Source of the DNA: Cyathus striatus
Lineage: Eukaryota; Basidiomycota; Agaricomycetes; Agaricales; Nidulariaceae
NCBI GenBank assembly: GCA_025738555.1
Contig: JAOVFP010000014.1
Span: forward strand, 1,116,001 to 1,180,000
Direction: 5' to 3'
Length of the DNA stretch: 64,000 nucleotides
Position numbers and translations under genes: made by a program. How positions within the stretch are numbered: position 1 is the stretch's first letter; every line of letters starts with the position of its first letter. Positions 11,231-24,040 of this stretch are shown piece after piece. The notes beneath the pieces are model-generated. The model was not told the DNA's origin. It saw only the letters and a program-made list of their open reading frames with translations, and did no database searches.

Positions 11231-13033
11231 ATGATTACACGCTTCGCAATCGTGACCCTCATTTTCTTCTTCATATCCACTATATTAGTCATATATCCGG
11301 TGTCATTCGAAGTTCCAATACCATATATTGGTCGAAAACGTATAACCTTTGGCCTTACAACTGCCCCCATAATTACCATTGCAATTCTATGGGCATCGCA
11401 GTGCTTAGGTAGAACACAAATTCGTAATGGAATCGTTGGAACAGGCGAGTAGCATACTGAATTCATAGTGTGGCGCGTGACCAACTTTTAAACTTCACAG
11501 ACGGAATAAAACCCTATAACATCCTCATTCTTTTCATATCTCTGGCTTATATGGCAATCACACTGGATGTTACCGGAATCCTTGAAGCCGCCGCATTTTG
11601 GGTCAGCAATAAAGGCGGCTCGCGCGGTAGACGACTATACCTATACTTTTACTTGCTTTTGACCGGTATAAGCATGATCGTTGGCAATGACCCAGTTTAT
11701 ACTCACTGGGACGCTATTTCTGGTCTATTATACAGCTGCAGCAGGACTCAATCCAGTACCCTGGCTCATGGCTGAGTTCGCCGCAGCTAATACAGCGAGC
11801 ATGGTACTGTTCCTTGGCAATCCAACAAATGTGGTGATCTGTGAAGGATTTTCAATCAATAATGCAGCATTCACTGCATACACCATTTTTCCGTTCCTAG
11901 CGTGCAGTCTTTCATGCTACATCGCTCTGATGGTTCAGTTCCGGGACAAGAGACATGTTCCACGCACGTTAGATAATGTACAAGAATTAGACCCCCGAAA
12001 GCCGCTTAAAGACATTGTGGGTGCATGTGTGGGCGGCATAATGCTTATAACATGCCTTATTGTTGTCCTTGTTCTCAGCTTCTTCCGTGTGGACGTGTGG
12101 AAAATAGTTCTTCCATTTGCGGTAGCAAAATTTGTGTTTGACATCTGTTGGGATCATTATCGATTTACGAATAACATGATGCCCGTTATTGTTGAAGGTC
12201 AAGATGCAGCGGTGGATGAACTTAGCCGAATGGCTAGTATGTCGGGTGACAATGAACGTGCAGCCACGTTTAATTCCATCGTACATAATTCTATACCGGT
12301 CGATTTAGCAAAACCAGCGAATGGATTGAACAAACAGTCTATCACGACCTCCGAGAGCGATTCACCAAATTCTTCTCGTAGTACAACTGTTGTTGTGCAT
12401 GACACACCAGCAAAAATCTCTTCTAGTGCAACCGTTGTCGCTCAAGACGTACCAGCGCAGGAATCGTCCTCGCGAGGTTTCTTGGGTTCCATAAAAGCTT
12501 CATATGATGTGAAATACACCTCATTAGCAACTCACTTTCCTACCTTCTTCACTGCATTCCCTCGTCTTCCCTTTGGTCTCATTCCATTCGCATTCTCTCA
12601 GTTCGTCTTAATTGAAGCTTTGGCACATCAAGGGTGGATTGATGTCTTTGGCCGCTGGCTAGTGCATGCTACACATGGAAATATGTACTCTACAATTTGG
12701 ATAGTTGGCATCCTAGGAGTTATACTGTGTAACATTGCAGGAACAAATATCGGAGCAACAATTTTTCTTACTAAGATCGTACATGCTGCAGATCTACCTG
12801 GACCTACTACAAGAGCAGCTGCAATATCGCTTGCAGTGGCTAGTAATATTGGAGCTGTTAGCTTTACCTTCTCTGCTAGTCTAGCTGGCTTGTTATGGGA
12901 TAATATTTTGAGGCAAAAGAATATTACCAAGATAAATCAATGGACCTTCGCAAAATGGAATGTATTACCAATTACTGTTATGACTTCGGTGGGGCTAGCT
13001 GTTGTTTGTGCGGAAATGACGGTTTTGTATTAG
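11231..13033 (+). CDS. ArsB/NhaD-type ion transporter (IT superfamily) with an apparent +1 frameshift
   Basis: The start ATG at 11231 is in ACC ATG context. One intron at 11445-11500 has a GC donor (ACAG|GCGAGT) and CACAG acceptor; it joins GIVGT to DGIKPYNILILF in frame. The reading then needs the removal of one base near 11696-11698 (CCCAGTTTATACTC) to connect GNDPV to ILTGTLFLVYYTAAAGL. With that correction the protein is 581 residues with about 11-12 hydrophobic segments. It has the half-repeat motifs of the family (NTASMVLFLGNPTN near 11795-11835 and a second GTNIGATIFLTK near 12742-12776) and a long Ser/Thr-rich cytosolic loop between the halves. The likely role is anion or H+-coupled efflux at a membrane; the substrate cannot be read. 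The single extra T may be a real lesion or a sequence error. Confidence 0.7.
11445..11500 (+). other. GC-AG intron in the ion transporter
   Basis: Donor ACAG|GCGAGT and acceptor TTCACAG. Splicing restores GTDGIKPYN; reading through meets TAG in the first codons. It is the second GC-AG intron in this window. Confidence 0.6.
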
Positions 13034-13176
13034 AAGCAATCCGGGCTCCTAGAACCACCATCTCACATCAGGAGTTGCTACATAATTGAATATAGGTATT
13101 AGGAGGTAGCTCTTGATATAAGATGGTGATTGCAGGACCCTGGATTTCTTCTAATACAGAACCGCCATTTCCGCAC
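13008..13176. repeat. Inverted repeat overlapping the 3' end of the ion transporter
   Basis: The arm 13008-13066 (GTGCGGAAATGACGG..) recurs inverted at 13116-13176 with a handful of mismatches, around a spacer of about 50 bp. The left arm contains the last codons and stop of the transporter. It could form a long hairpin in the 3' UTR, or be a small MITE that supplied the present C-terminus. No target duplication was seen. Confidence 0.8.
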
Positions 13177-15175
13177 AGTACTCAACAATATGGTATTGCT
13201 ACGTTAGGCCTTGTCAAACTGGTCTTCTCACTCCAGACCCATCATTTGTTGCGCAAAGTCTTGTATTTCGTATTTATATCAGATTTTTGATAGAGTGCTA
13301 TTTTCTCTGTTGATTCCTATACCTTTTCCTGTATCAATCTAATTTCATATTTCCAATCAATTTCAATATTTTGATCCAACTTTGAATTAATACTTGAGTG
13401 TTTTGGGAGCTCTTTGTATGAGTGAATGATTCTGGGAGTCAGGGTTACCTCTAATACAGAGCTTAAAGTACATAGTAAAGGCATGTGTGACAGGCAGTGG
13501 ACACACCCACTCATCACTAGTATATTTGTTGAAACAAAAAGCCTTTCACTACCCTTAACCCTCAAAAGTAGGATTCCAGGATCAATGATAGCTGTGAGGT
13601 TGTGAATACTACACCACACCATAGAATATGGTCTACATTCAATAGATCCTTTATTCCACTAGTACAGACCTTGTCCTTTCATAAGCATTCCAGAGTAAAA
13701 ATAGCTGGGAGGTTTATGCATCAAACAGCTTTAGGCAGTGGTTGCAACCAACACCAAATCTCTCCTTCACCTCTTATTTAATATTACTTACACTGCACTA
13801 CCTCTGATACTTGAAGTGACAATGAAGTTGATGTGCGATTCATTGAAGTATACTATTGTCATTTTAGTACGCAATAACGTACGGTTCAAACTAGAAATTA
13901 GTTCATTTCATAGGCACACCTGAGTACATACTTAGATGGAAACTTCTAAGAGGAAGGCTGTGGGAAATTTTTTTGTGTAGTATAGAAGAGATGCACGGGT
14001 TTATTTAGAGCTGTAGGCACAGCAGTGCTATAATAACAGACACTGTGGATATATTATCTATGACTGACCTAGGGATAGATATCTTCTTTAAATAGGGCTG
14101 TGAGAGAAGCTGAAAATTTTATGTTGATATCAGAGCACCCCCGAATATCCCTAATATTCAAACCTATTACACATATTAGATGTTAACCTGGTGTAGCCCC
14201 TGGAACTTGAACGCATATTGTACAGTGCGCACGTTCATATAAAATTTGCCTTCGTATTTGAGTATTGAATAAGCTGCATGATTACTATTTTGTTCGGTAG
14301 TCCTGCTCAAATGTTACGTCACTATTTCCGACAACATCTCTCATTTTACACTTGTCAGCATTACGATAAAATCTCGAGTGTTTCTGAAATAAGTAGTATG
14401 GATTTGAGTTCAGAAGGGATATTCGGGAGTCCTCTAATTTGATGGTGATGGTAAGCTATGTAATGCAGTAGTAGCTTTATTGCGCTAGCGCTCGGTATTT
14501 TAGATCTAGGCCAATTCGAAGTATTTGGTAAATAAGTAAGGTGTTTATTCAGTTACATAATTTACAGCTGTTGAGTTATTTTTGTCGTTTTGTAACAGTA
14601 CTACTAGACTATTAAGTAGTGGTATTGCAGTGGTAACAGAGGAGTGCTACGTAGCTGGCAAAATCCAGCCTCATCGACGGTCTGTACGCAAACATAGGCT
14701 AAATGAGGTTGGGTTGGGTTTGAGCAAGCTCAAACGGACGCGGAGCAGTCGAGCCGTTGGGCGGGTGGGAACTGCTCCGTGATTTACCGATGTTCACGCA
14801 GAGGTCATACAAACTTCATTTAGCACACAATCCTTAACTTAACCATACTAATTCTATCAATATTCTACTAAAACAGAATAACCGGTTCGAAGCAACACTG
14901 TCGAGAAATATACTTGAGTCACTAATCTAAAGTGCGGGCCAAGTTCCTTCAGCAAATACCAAATAGTTCAGCAAGACTGGGGATCAGGGAGGGAGGGGAT
15001 AAAGACTAAATGTAAGAATTAAAAGCGAAGACTAAAGCAGAGGTAGTCGAACGAGCGTCCGAGGAAATGGTGGGAGATGGAAGAGAGACGACGTGGCTAG
15101 ATGGGCCGAGATGTACATGTGATTTTGATTGCAAAATGAAGCGCGGGAAATCCGGCGGCTAAGGTATATTGACTC
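13177..15175. other. AT-rich intergenic region
   Basis: No gene recognised. A possible small MITE lies at 14132-14435 (separate entry). The rest looks like decayed repeat DNA. Confidence 0.4.
14132..14435. repeat. Possible MITE (short inverted ends)
   Basis: CCCCGAATATCCCT at ~14139-14152 faces AGGGATATTCGGGAG at ~14415-14429, and the flanking AGAG/CTCT also pair. No clear target duplication and no coding capacity. Confidence 0.35.
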
Positions 15176-16740
15176 ATTCGCTTGGTCAAGCAAGGGCTTT
15201 GCAACTGGGCTATGACCTAGACCGCTGGCTCCTTTCCTTAGGCCTTAACCTCGACGAATTCCAAGGTCTCAGTGGTATATTTTGCTTGTGTTCTGAGGGA
15301 TAGGAATGAAAGGGCACCAGGAGGACTCTACGATCCTTACGACACCATTGGGCTGGGGAACTGGTTTCTGCAAGCCATTTTCTTACGATTGCGGTTCGTG
15401 CTGATTGACATCGAGAAGGTTTTCAATTTCGTGCAGTGAAATATGGTACTAGGCACAAGGTGCGTAGCAATGCCTCTCTACACGCTCCTTGTCTAACTTT
15501 ATACAGCATGTACACCCTTGACATTTGATATTCATCGACATCGACCTTGCATCTATCATATTATGACAACACATCCAGCGCCGCAACTACAGCAATGACA
15601 GATCTGAAATTGACAAATCGGCGTTTTAACAATCATCCTCTCCATTACCCCTTCAGAAGACGAAACCAGGCCAACGATAAAATAAGCACCGAACCCGAGC
15701 ACCCGACCCGCCTCCCACGGACACCCCACCTCCCACACACAGAGCTGCACCGCATCCAACAAGTCTCGCATCGTCGATGCGAACGCTGCCTCGTTTTCTG
15801 CAGTAGTGTTGCCGTCATCCATCGGACCCTGCGGGATCGTATTGAACGGCTTTCACCCGCCTTCCCTTCGTAAATACGCAAGGACCTGACCGACGCGACA
15901 CCGTTTGGACATATGTCCCATCGCCTCTGACGGCATCGTTTCCTGCTGGGGCTCAGATGGGTACGATTGTCACCTACGTTTCCCGCTATAGGTCTTATAG
16001 ACGAAGTTACCTATGTTTGCACCTGCACTGAAGCTTTATTAACAGTGTATCCTCATCCATACAGTGATACAACCGCTTGACCAATCTTATTCTTCGCATG
16101 AACTGGCACGTACCTCATGTTCTCCGTACATGTATGTAGGTAGCCATAGAACACCTCTCTCTACGTGCCATCGTGGCGGCGGGTAGGGACATCATCATCT
16201 TTGGAATGATGAGCATGAGTTGAGGCCAGTCCTTCCTTCCTTCCTTTCTTATTCGATGTAAGCTGAAGGTGGGTGTTGATAGCGTCGAGTTTAACGTAAT
16301 TGTCCTTCTGTTTGACACATTGATGTATCGCGTACTGGAGGTCTGTAGAGTCCAATCATTATGTTCTGGTTCGACCCCTCCCCCTTCCCCTGTCTTCCTT
16401 ATTATAACTAATGCTACGGTGACTTCAGGAAACCGCAATCAGACTTTAAGGCTTTTTTCGGCTCGTTTATTGGAAGACGAATCCAGTCATATCCACTGCT
16501 AACCAACCCGATCTATTAAGGGTGTCTAATTGTTTGCAGCATCGCTGATGGAAAGGCTTCTTCGGGATTGTTGCATAGAAGCCCGAGGATGACTGCAAGA
16601 GACGGCGACGAGCTGAGAAGAGCGAACTAAGGGACAGCGAGAACAAGCTTATAACAGGAGCAGGGACCACAATATCGATGGATCGGGTTACGGGGTGACT
16701 ATCAAACATCCACCGAGGATGGAAACGAGGATGAGGACCA
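15176..16740. repeat. Dispersed degenerate repeat, copy A
   Basis: It shares a co-linear chain of blocks with copies B-E. Examples are GCACAAGGTGCGTAGCAA (near 15460; also 21114), CAACACATCCA.CGCC (15568; 21210), CTACCTCGTTTTCTG-like, and GACACCRTTTGGAC (15899). The closing block GAGGATGACTGCAAGAGACG is at 16585 and 22077. No intact frame remains. I read it as an old, decayed copy of one unit, perhaps a duplicated gene with its promoter. Confidence 0.65.
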
Positions 16741-17026
16741 CCGGGAAATGAGTACTTCTGTATACTTCTTAAATAATAGTAGTATATCGTTCATTATCAC
16801 TTAGGCCAGTACATACGGAATTTCTTTTAATTTTGTCTCGCAGCATACCACAATTTATCACTTCACAACACTGTACCATAAGAAACCGAAGATATGTACC
16901 GATAAAATAAGACACATGCCCTGAATCATAATTTTTGCATGTCTACTATTGGACCCCAGATGGATTAATATTTACCAATGTAACAAAAGTAACAACATCC
17001 CATCCACATGTACTGCATTATTATTA

Positions 17027-19745
17027 CTATCCATTATGTGCTTTCCTGGATCCAGGACAGGTCCCTGAAGGGCATGTAAACAAACCGCAAAAGTATACCC
17101 CATAACCATAGTTTCCTTTCTGAGTCAAGTATTTTGCTTTCGCAAATGCCCTCTCCAATGCATCGATAATAGTTTCAGGAATATTTGGTAGTTTCTATGA
17201 AGGTGTTAAAACTGTATAGTGCATACAAGAATCTAAACATTTACCTTAAGCCAAACAAACAAGTCGTGTTCAGCGCAGTGCATAAGATTCCTGTTGAATC
17301 TTTCATCGTTGTACCAAAACTGAGCAGCAGTCTCCAGACTTGTTAAAATTGTAGGGGTTGCAGGTGGATTTAACTTTTCCATGGTCCGGGTCCATTCGCA
17401 TATATACATCCCTGGAGAGTCTGGCCAGTTGAGAAATAATCTTTGATTAGAAATAACGAAAGCATATGCATCAGCAATATCATCTGGTGTGCAATGGAAG
17501 GGTCCTGAGTACTGGCTGTTGGTTAGAAATAAAATGACTGTTGAATGGTATACCCAGGAATATAGGCAACTTTCAGAATTTACAGGCCTTTGCATTGATC
17601 CCACAATAAGACCCATTTCTTCTAGCAGCAACTTATATAGAGATTTAGTGCCTCTCCGTCCAAATATTGCACTGTGTACAAGCAACCATTTTACCAGAGG
17701 ATCATTGTTGTATGCCTGACAGTGTTGGCGCCATATAGGGAATAATATCGTTTCTTGAATGTATTTGGAATTTATCTTTAAAATAAGACCTTCTATCTAT
17801 GATTGTTGGCATATTGAAGATGTATATGTTCCTAATCCAGTGAGAAGAATGACATACCGATGGTTTAACCAGCGGCAAATTCCTCACGAAATATACCGTT
17901 TCTGATAGGTACAGGAGACAATCTTCTGTTAATGAGACTTCTTTTGCAAGATATTTGAATGTTCGTCCTACTTCAGCTGGCAAATGGTCATCGAGTAATC
18001 CAAAAGTGTCCAAAGCTTTGTGAAGCTTTTTGCTATCTAAATATTGATTTGGTGACTTGAAAAAAAATCTTTGAAAAGCAAAATCAAACTCCTCAAGTTT
18101 TGGTAACCGTCGGTTCATTGAGTAGCATTTTCTATAATGATAAAACCATAGAAAACAGGCATAAACCCAACCAGCTAAATAGTATTACAAGGTGTTATTA
18201 ATGATAGTACAAGAAAATAATCAACTCACCATGCTGTTCTTCTGTTTCATAGCATTTTCTACTCATGAGTTTCAAGCATGCGTGAGCTACATCGCAATGC
18301 AATATTTTCCGATCCATGTAGAAGTTTCGAGATCGCTTTTTCTTCACCAAGAAATCTTGAAATGATCGATGGTAAAATTGTAGCTTTAAGTTCCGTCTAA
18401 AAGAGCCAGACCCAACATTGAGTTCTATGAGGGAGTGAAGCTGATTTAATGCTAGAAATGCTTCTCCTTGAGGGATGTCCAACAGCTGTTCCACAATAAG
18501 AAGCAGTCGATTTTGATTGTAATTAATTTTTTTGGTTATTTCAACTATAACAGGTCTTAATTTCGAACGAAACCAATTTGAAGCCTCCGAGCACTTCATG
18601 ATGATAATTATATACCCCAACACCTTCATGGTTCTTGCTGAATCTGGTACTCTAGATAAAATTTCATGATACAGAAGGTCAAGCTCTGCTAGAGGTGCCG
18701 AGCTACCACTATCCCGGATTCCAAGAACAATATCCAGTTGTGCAGCAGGATTATGATTAGGGTCTGATATGAACTTCATAACAGTTGCCGAGTAGATGAA
18801 CTGTCCAGAAGATCGCCGGACAAGTTTCTCTATGCTTTCCGCAGATGGCCATGGTCGAGGAACTGATCGAAGAGCCACTCTGAACCTGGGATCATTTAAA
18901 ATTCTGGCAAATCCACTCTGTAAGACTGTGAGGATGTCCTGCGAGACACCTGGAATACAATCCAATGAGATTATTTGAGTTGAAAAAATTATTTCCTTCG
19001 AATTGAAGACTTCTTGTGGATAGAGTTCGGGTCGAGTAGTGATGAAAAATCCAAGCGGAAATGTCTCATAACGCACCACCCTTGCGAGAAATTTAAGGAC
19101 TGAGACTTGCATCATCTGTTCAACACATTCATCTAGTCCATCAATTACAATAGCTGTGAATTTCAGTTCTTCTCTGGAAATAGAAAGGCTTGGCTGCAAA
19201 ATAAGCGTTCGAAATTGATCCTCCAACGGCATATCAACAATATGAGGATTCTGTTGTATCGCTGCTAAAATATAGGGGCGGAGACTATCATTCGCTTTTG
19301 CAAGTTGGTAGGCAATGGTGGTGAAGAGTTTGGTCATATTGTTTCGGCCTGAATCACTCCTCCAGAAAAAGAAGCTTGCGCCTAAAAGCCCTTCAGCTGC
19401 AGCTTGCTGGCACACGGAACGCGCTATGCAAGACTTTCCGGAACCTGCTGGTCCATGTAGTAACGTGATGCCTGTCTCTTTATCAGGAAGTTTAATCCAA
19501 TGATGAATGTCACTAAGGAGCTGTTTGCGTGTGTCTTCGTGGCATTTTGGTGCATCGTCTTGAGCCTTCGTATCATGGGATGCACCACGTGCTACATGTC
19601 GATAAAGGTCTTGGATTCCTAGCTCGTTTTGTAAGTCTGAGTTGCTTAAATGTAGTAGCAATGACCTACCTGCTGCTGATACATTACCATTCACAAATTG
19701 CGCTCCGTATATATTGAAATCATGTGCGTTGTCGAAAAATGACAT
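17027..19745 (-). CDS. NACHT NTPase (NLR-like), NLR1
   Basis: Four exons (18230-19745, 17858-18174, 17245-17796, 17027-17194) join in frame over 50-61 bp GT-AG introns to 850 residues. Walker A GPAGSGKS is at residues ~98-105 and Walker B IVIDGLDEC at ~199-207, followed by FFITTRPE and a GQFIYSATVMKFI segment typical of fungal NACHT proteins. The N-terminus (FFDNAHDFNIYGAQFVNG) is the leader that recurs in many basidiomycete NACHT proteins; no recognised effector domain is seen. The ~400 residues after NACHT show no WD40, ankyrin or TPR repeats but are conserved in the paralogue at 45328-48014. By family knowledge these are STAND NTPases of fungal innate immunity or allorecognition. No disruption is visible, so it is the intact member of the local family. 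Confidence 0.9.
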
Positions 19746-20499
19746 GTTTGCTGTTGGGAGAAGGACGTTTCTTCGCTTGGATAGTTTATATATCAGTTAT
19801 CGAAGCGCCAATCATACTTTCTACGAAGGCGGTGTATGGGGTTACACAATCGCAGGCGCCCTTCAGATGCAAATCGCCGCATTGGAGCCACTTGGATGAG
19901 AACTTTGCAAGTAAATTTGGATCGTGTTACTTGCTTAGTACAAGAAACATATGGTCGTTCGTGGTATAGAAATAGATAACAACAGCATCCCACAGCTTTC
20001 AATCGTATACTTAGGCCGTTTTGGTAACATGTTTTTACCAGGGAAAGGGTTCATACTATCGTCTAGTAAGCCGTCAGTTGAGAAGCACGGTAGTTTAGGA
20101 GCACGGAGTTAGCTAGAGACTGGCTAGAGATGAAGGACATAGCCTACTCGGATCCAAGGAGCCCAGACACCTAGAAAATGTGTTTTAGCTTAGGCACTTA
20201 TGTAAATTCATGCAAGGTTGCATGAGGCATGAATTTATTATGTTTGGGTTGAGCTCTTCAAAGTACTAGTGATGAGTGTAAGGTTGTAACATAAACGAAA
20301 AGAGTGTAACGGGCGTTCAGCGATGTTAAGTGTGTTGAGGATAGATACGCTCCTCTAACAAGAAAGACCTTTGAGCAGTACGTATTGCTCTCATGATGGG
20401 ACTAACGTCGAAGCTGATATATTATATACAGTGCTGAAGCCAGCTTGATTGAAATCACTTTAAGCGGATTGAGAAAGGAATTGTTTGTTTACGGGTTTC
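19746..20499. other. Intergenic region upstream of NLR1
   Basis: It holds the likely NLR1 promoter. The first ~150 bp resemble the sequence upstream of NLR2 (48015-48180), for example GGAGCGCCAATCATACTT, so the duplication included the promoter. No gene seen. Confidence 0.55.
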
Positions 20500-22150
20500 G
20501 AGATACTTGCTCATGCGGCCTACTCTAGCGCCCAGCCCGGGAAATCCGGTAAAAAGCGCGCACGTGGATTTTCCGGATGTGTGCGTCGTACGCTCCCAGA
20601 AGGGCCGAGTCGCGGGCCAGTCCTTTACCGTCTTCATCATACTCCTCGACGAGCTCACAGGTCTACTTGAACTTCTATATAAGACAGTGGAAGAAGGAAC
20701 ATAAGGAGGATAACATGGAGTTACGATAATCGTATTCTCCGTGTAAGTGTTTGTCCTTACAGTTGCCGGGGTTCGAGCTGATTGAGAAGACTAACTAATT
20801 TTTTTGGCCATAAACTTAGCCTGAACCTGGCCCGAAGCTACTGTCAAGACAGCCCCTTGCAGTCCTATTGACTCATGCCGTCCTCGACCTTAACGAGATC
20901 GATGGTATGTTTGGCGTGTTGTTCGGAGAGTTAGGGAATCGGGATTGAAGGATTCTAGGGTCCCTAGGAGACCATCAGTGGGTAGGGAACAACTTGGGGT
21001 GCTAGCTTCTGTAAGTCGTTTGATTACAATTAGGGTTGATGCTGATGAAAAGTTTTCTAGTTCTTTATCCTTATTTTATCCTTCTTTTCGCGTGCTGGAA
21101 GTAGTATTAGGCACAAGGTGCGTAGCAAAAGCTTCGTCCATTCTCTCTTGTACGCTGATTTTGTACAGCATCTATACGCTTGACGTTAGGTATCAAGCAT
21201 GTCTCGACAACACATCCACCGCCGAAAATCCAGCAACGACCAATCCCAAGTCGGCAATTCAAACTCAACATCTATCTATCTTCTACCATCCTATCAGAAG
21301 ACGATACCTGTCCAACGATAGTCGTAAGCCCCACCCCACACATGCGCGGGCACTCTTACATAGCCGCAGTACATTCACATCTCACACCAGCACATCGTAA
21401 AAGCGAACAATGCCCATTTCCTCTAGCTGCGTTTCTGCCTTCCGTGGGACTGTATCTGACGGCCTTTGTCTGCCTCTCCATCCACCTCAGATGAACGGAA
21501 GACTAACGGAAGACTATTCTTCCTAGCAAACGGGAGGCGGAGGGTACATAAGGACCCGACTGGCGATCGGTTTCGACACCATTTGGACCTGTGTCCCCAT
21601 CACCTGTTGCAGCATCGTTCTGAGTCCCTGTTGCTGAGTAGAGAGAACATCACCTATTTTTCTTGGTGTATGCCCTAAGGTCGAAGTCACCTACGTTCCC
21701 CATTGTTGAAGCTCCCATGGTGTATCCTCTACTCACGGAGACACGATCGTCTGAATAGCCTCCTCAGCACAAAACGCGTACATCGTATTCCTCTTCGTTC
21801 TCGTATGCAAAGAATCACTTTGTGCTCTGTGCCATGGTGATAATAGGGGGGCGTCATCATCCCAAAGACGATGAAGACGAGTACCTGTGCGTCCTTATTC
21901 GATCTAAGCTGATGGTGGCCCTTGGGTGCTGGTAGGATCGAGTCCCGTGTAGCCATGCCACTTCAAGCTTCAAGTTTCTGTATCATGCTCGGGGCATTGG
22001 TGGTGTATGATCTCCCTCCTCCCCCTTCACCTCCGTCACCCTCATAACTAACGATACGTTGGTACCAGGGATACCTGAGGATGACTGCAAGAGACGGCGA
22101 CTAGCTGAGACAAAGACAAGGGACAACGAGAACGAAAGCTGTTGCGTGAA
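20500..22150. repeat. Dispersed degenerate repeat, copy B
   Basis: It starts near GCGCGCACGTGGATTTTCCG (20557; cf. copy E at 48875) and ends at the GAGGATGACTGCAAGAGACG block (22077). It contains CGACGAGCTCA.AGGTC (20648), GCACAAGGTGCGTAGCAA (21114) and GGTTTCGACACCATTTGGAC (21568). It combines blocks seen separately in copies A/D and C/E, so it may be the least truncated copy. No open gene. Confidence 0.65.
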
Positions 22151-22251
22151 ATATTCGCAACAATGACGGTTGATTATAGTAAAACATAAAATTATTCAGT
22201 GAATATGGAAGGGCATTATTCAAATCTATCCGTTACATCATGAGAAAACCA

Positions 22252-24040
22252 TTAAACAAATTGAGTACCTTTGTTTTTAGCAATGTAATGTCGTGTAAAT
22301 AAAAGCAAGATATTTCCGCCGAGTACCGTGACCTGAAAATAATTATAGTAAGTAAACAGTTGCTCTTCAGACAGCATAAGTCTCCCTCACCGCACTGAAT
22401 ACAATGGCTCTCCACCAAGGGAAAGTATTCCCTAAGAGTACTCCATCAACAGGATTACCAATTAAGGCTCCTATTCCAGACACCGCAAAAGAGATTCCAA
22501 ATCGCACACTAATATTATGCATCGCAATTTAGCTGGAATTAAGTTGTAAAGAGTTAAATTTTTACCCAAGTTCACTGGGATGTTTCGCAAGGCTTGCAAC
22601 ACAAGGCGAGGCAAGCGCCAACCCTGGATACTTTAGAATTTTCATCTAACGAATGTTAAGTGACTTACATGCACCCGAAAAGAACCCATATAGAATCGCA
22701 AATACAACGATACTTCCAACAGTCTCTATATGAAGCAAAGCTACAATCAAGGCAGAACATGTTACTCCAACTGGTACAAGTGCATTGAAGGGGCCGAGTT
22801 TGTCTGCAAAGAAATTCGGTATAATACGCCCAGGAAGTGCTGCGGCGTTCATAATTGCCAACTGTAAATACCTGTCAGTAATTACTTCCTATTTTACCAA
22901 CGTCATAAACGCACAGTATAAAAGGCGAAGTTGGGGTCAAGGCCTTTCAAAACGGCAAATAGCTGCAGGTAGAAGACTAGGTGCGTGAGTTAGTACTTGC
23001 AACATATACTATGCGTACTCAACTCAACTTACCCGGAAAAAATAATCCTATTTCGGCTATACTGGCTCTACCACACAATGAGTATAATAATGCACAAGAT
23101 GGTCTAGCACGTACCCGATATTCACAGCCATGTAGGGAACATCGGTAATGACACTCTTTATATCAGGCTTTGGCTTTTCAGATGTTAAAATATCCGAATT
23201 AGGTTTCATAAGAACAACGCTGATGGAGAGGAGGCCGAGACACAAAAACGCAGATGCTCTGACTCCCCATACGAATCCTGCTGAACCTTTGAAGAGTTCG
23301 TTTAACATTATTGGGAAGAGAATTCCACCAGTCGAAGTACCTAGAATAATTATCAGCTTAGATGATCGGATGTAAAAGTAGATTATCATTACCCAGCACA
23401 GCGGCGCCCATAGCCAAAGCCCTTCTTTTCTGCCAATAGTGAGCTTGTATAGCCATTGCAGGTACGTACAACATTCCAGCACCAATTCCCATCCCAATGG
23501 CCTGCGACAGGAATATCTGATAATACTGATCGTGATGGGCAAGCGAAACCATGAACATGCTAATGAGATATGGTCAACATAGTAATCGTCGTAAGTTTGG
23601 CAGAAATAATGCATACGAAAATACATAGATGATAGTCCCAGCGATCATTGTATGACGATAGTATCCAAGGTCGAGCATCTTTCCCGCTGGAAGTCCCACA
23701 AGAAATAGGAGAAAAAGTTGCGTAGATCCAATCCAACTTATCCTTGATTCAGACGCTAAATCGGAAGTAGTGTAGATGTCTTGGTACACCCCAAATGAGA
23801 ATGTGTACCCGAACGTGGACATGGTAACTAAGAATCTAGCGAGTAGATTTCGTCAGCTTCAAGAGTTGCGGTGAGTGATGTAGCTTACCCTCCCACGAGA
23901 GTAGCCCATGCTTGAGGGCCTCCGTCGACTTGAATTTGAGCAGGAATTGTTTTTTCCATGTTACCGAAAACAGTGCTTTCGCTCCCTTCTTTAATCGTAG
24001 CCAACGTAGGTACTTGTAACTCGGAGCCCGATTCCGACAT
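22252..24040 (-). CDS. MFS transporter, monocarboxylate transporter-like (MCT/MCH family)
   Basis: The start ATG at 24040 gives MSESGSELQVPTLATIK. The family entry DGGPQAWATLVGG is interrupted by the intron 23836-23888, then FLVTMSTFGYTFSFGVYQ (TM1). Later exons show IGMGIGAGMLYVPAMA and YWQKRRALAMG (the loop 4-5 region), STGGILFPIMLNEL, LFFP.FYLQLFAVLKGL, AALPGRIIPNFFADKLGP and SLAKHPSELG, and end at TAA 22252 after HYIAKNKGTQFV. Introns are about 50-65 bp. About 12 TM segments are expected, with a long central loop containing EKPKPDIK. By family knowledge the role is proton-linked uptake or release of a small organic acid or riboflavin; the substrate is not readable. It appears intact. Confidence 0.87.

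Noticed and set aside
15547..15881. Overlapping open frames in copy A
   Set aside because: Homologous positions in copies B and D have no conserved frame.
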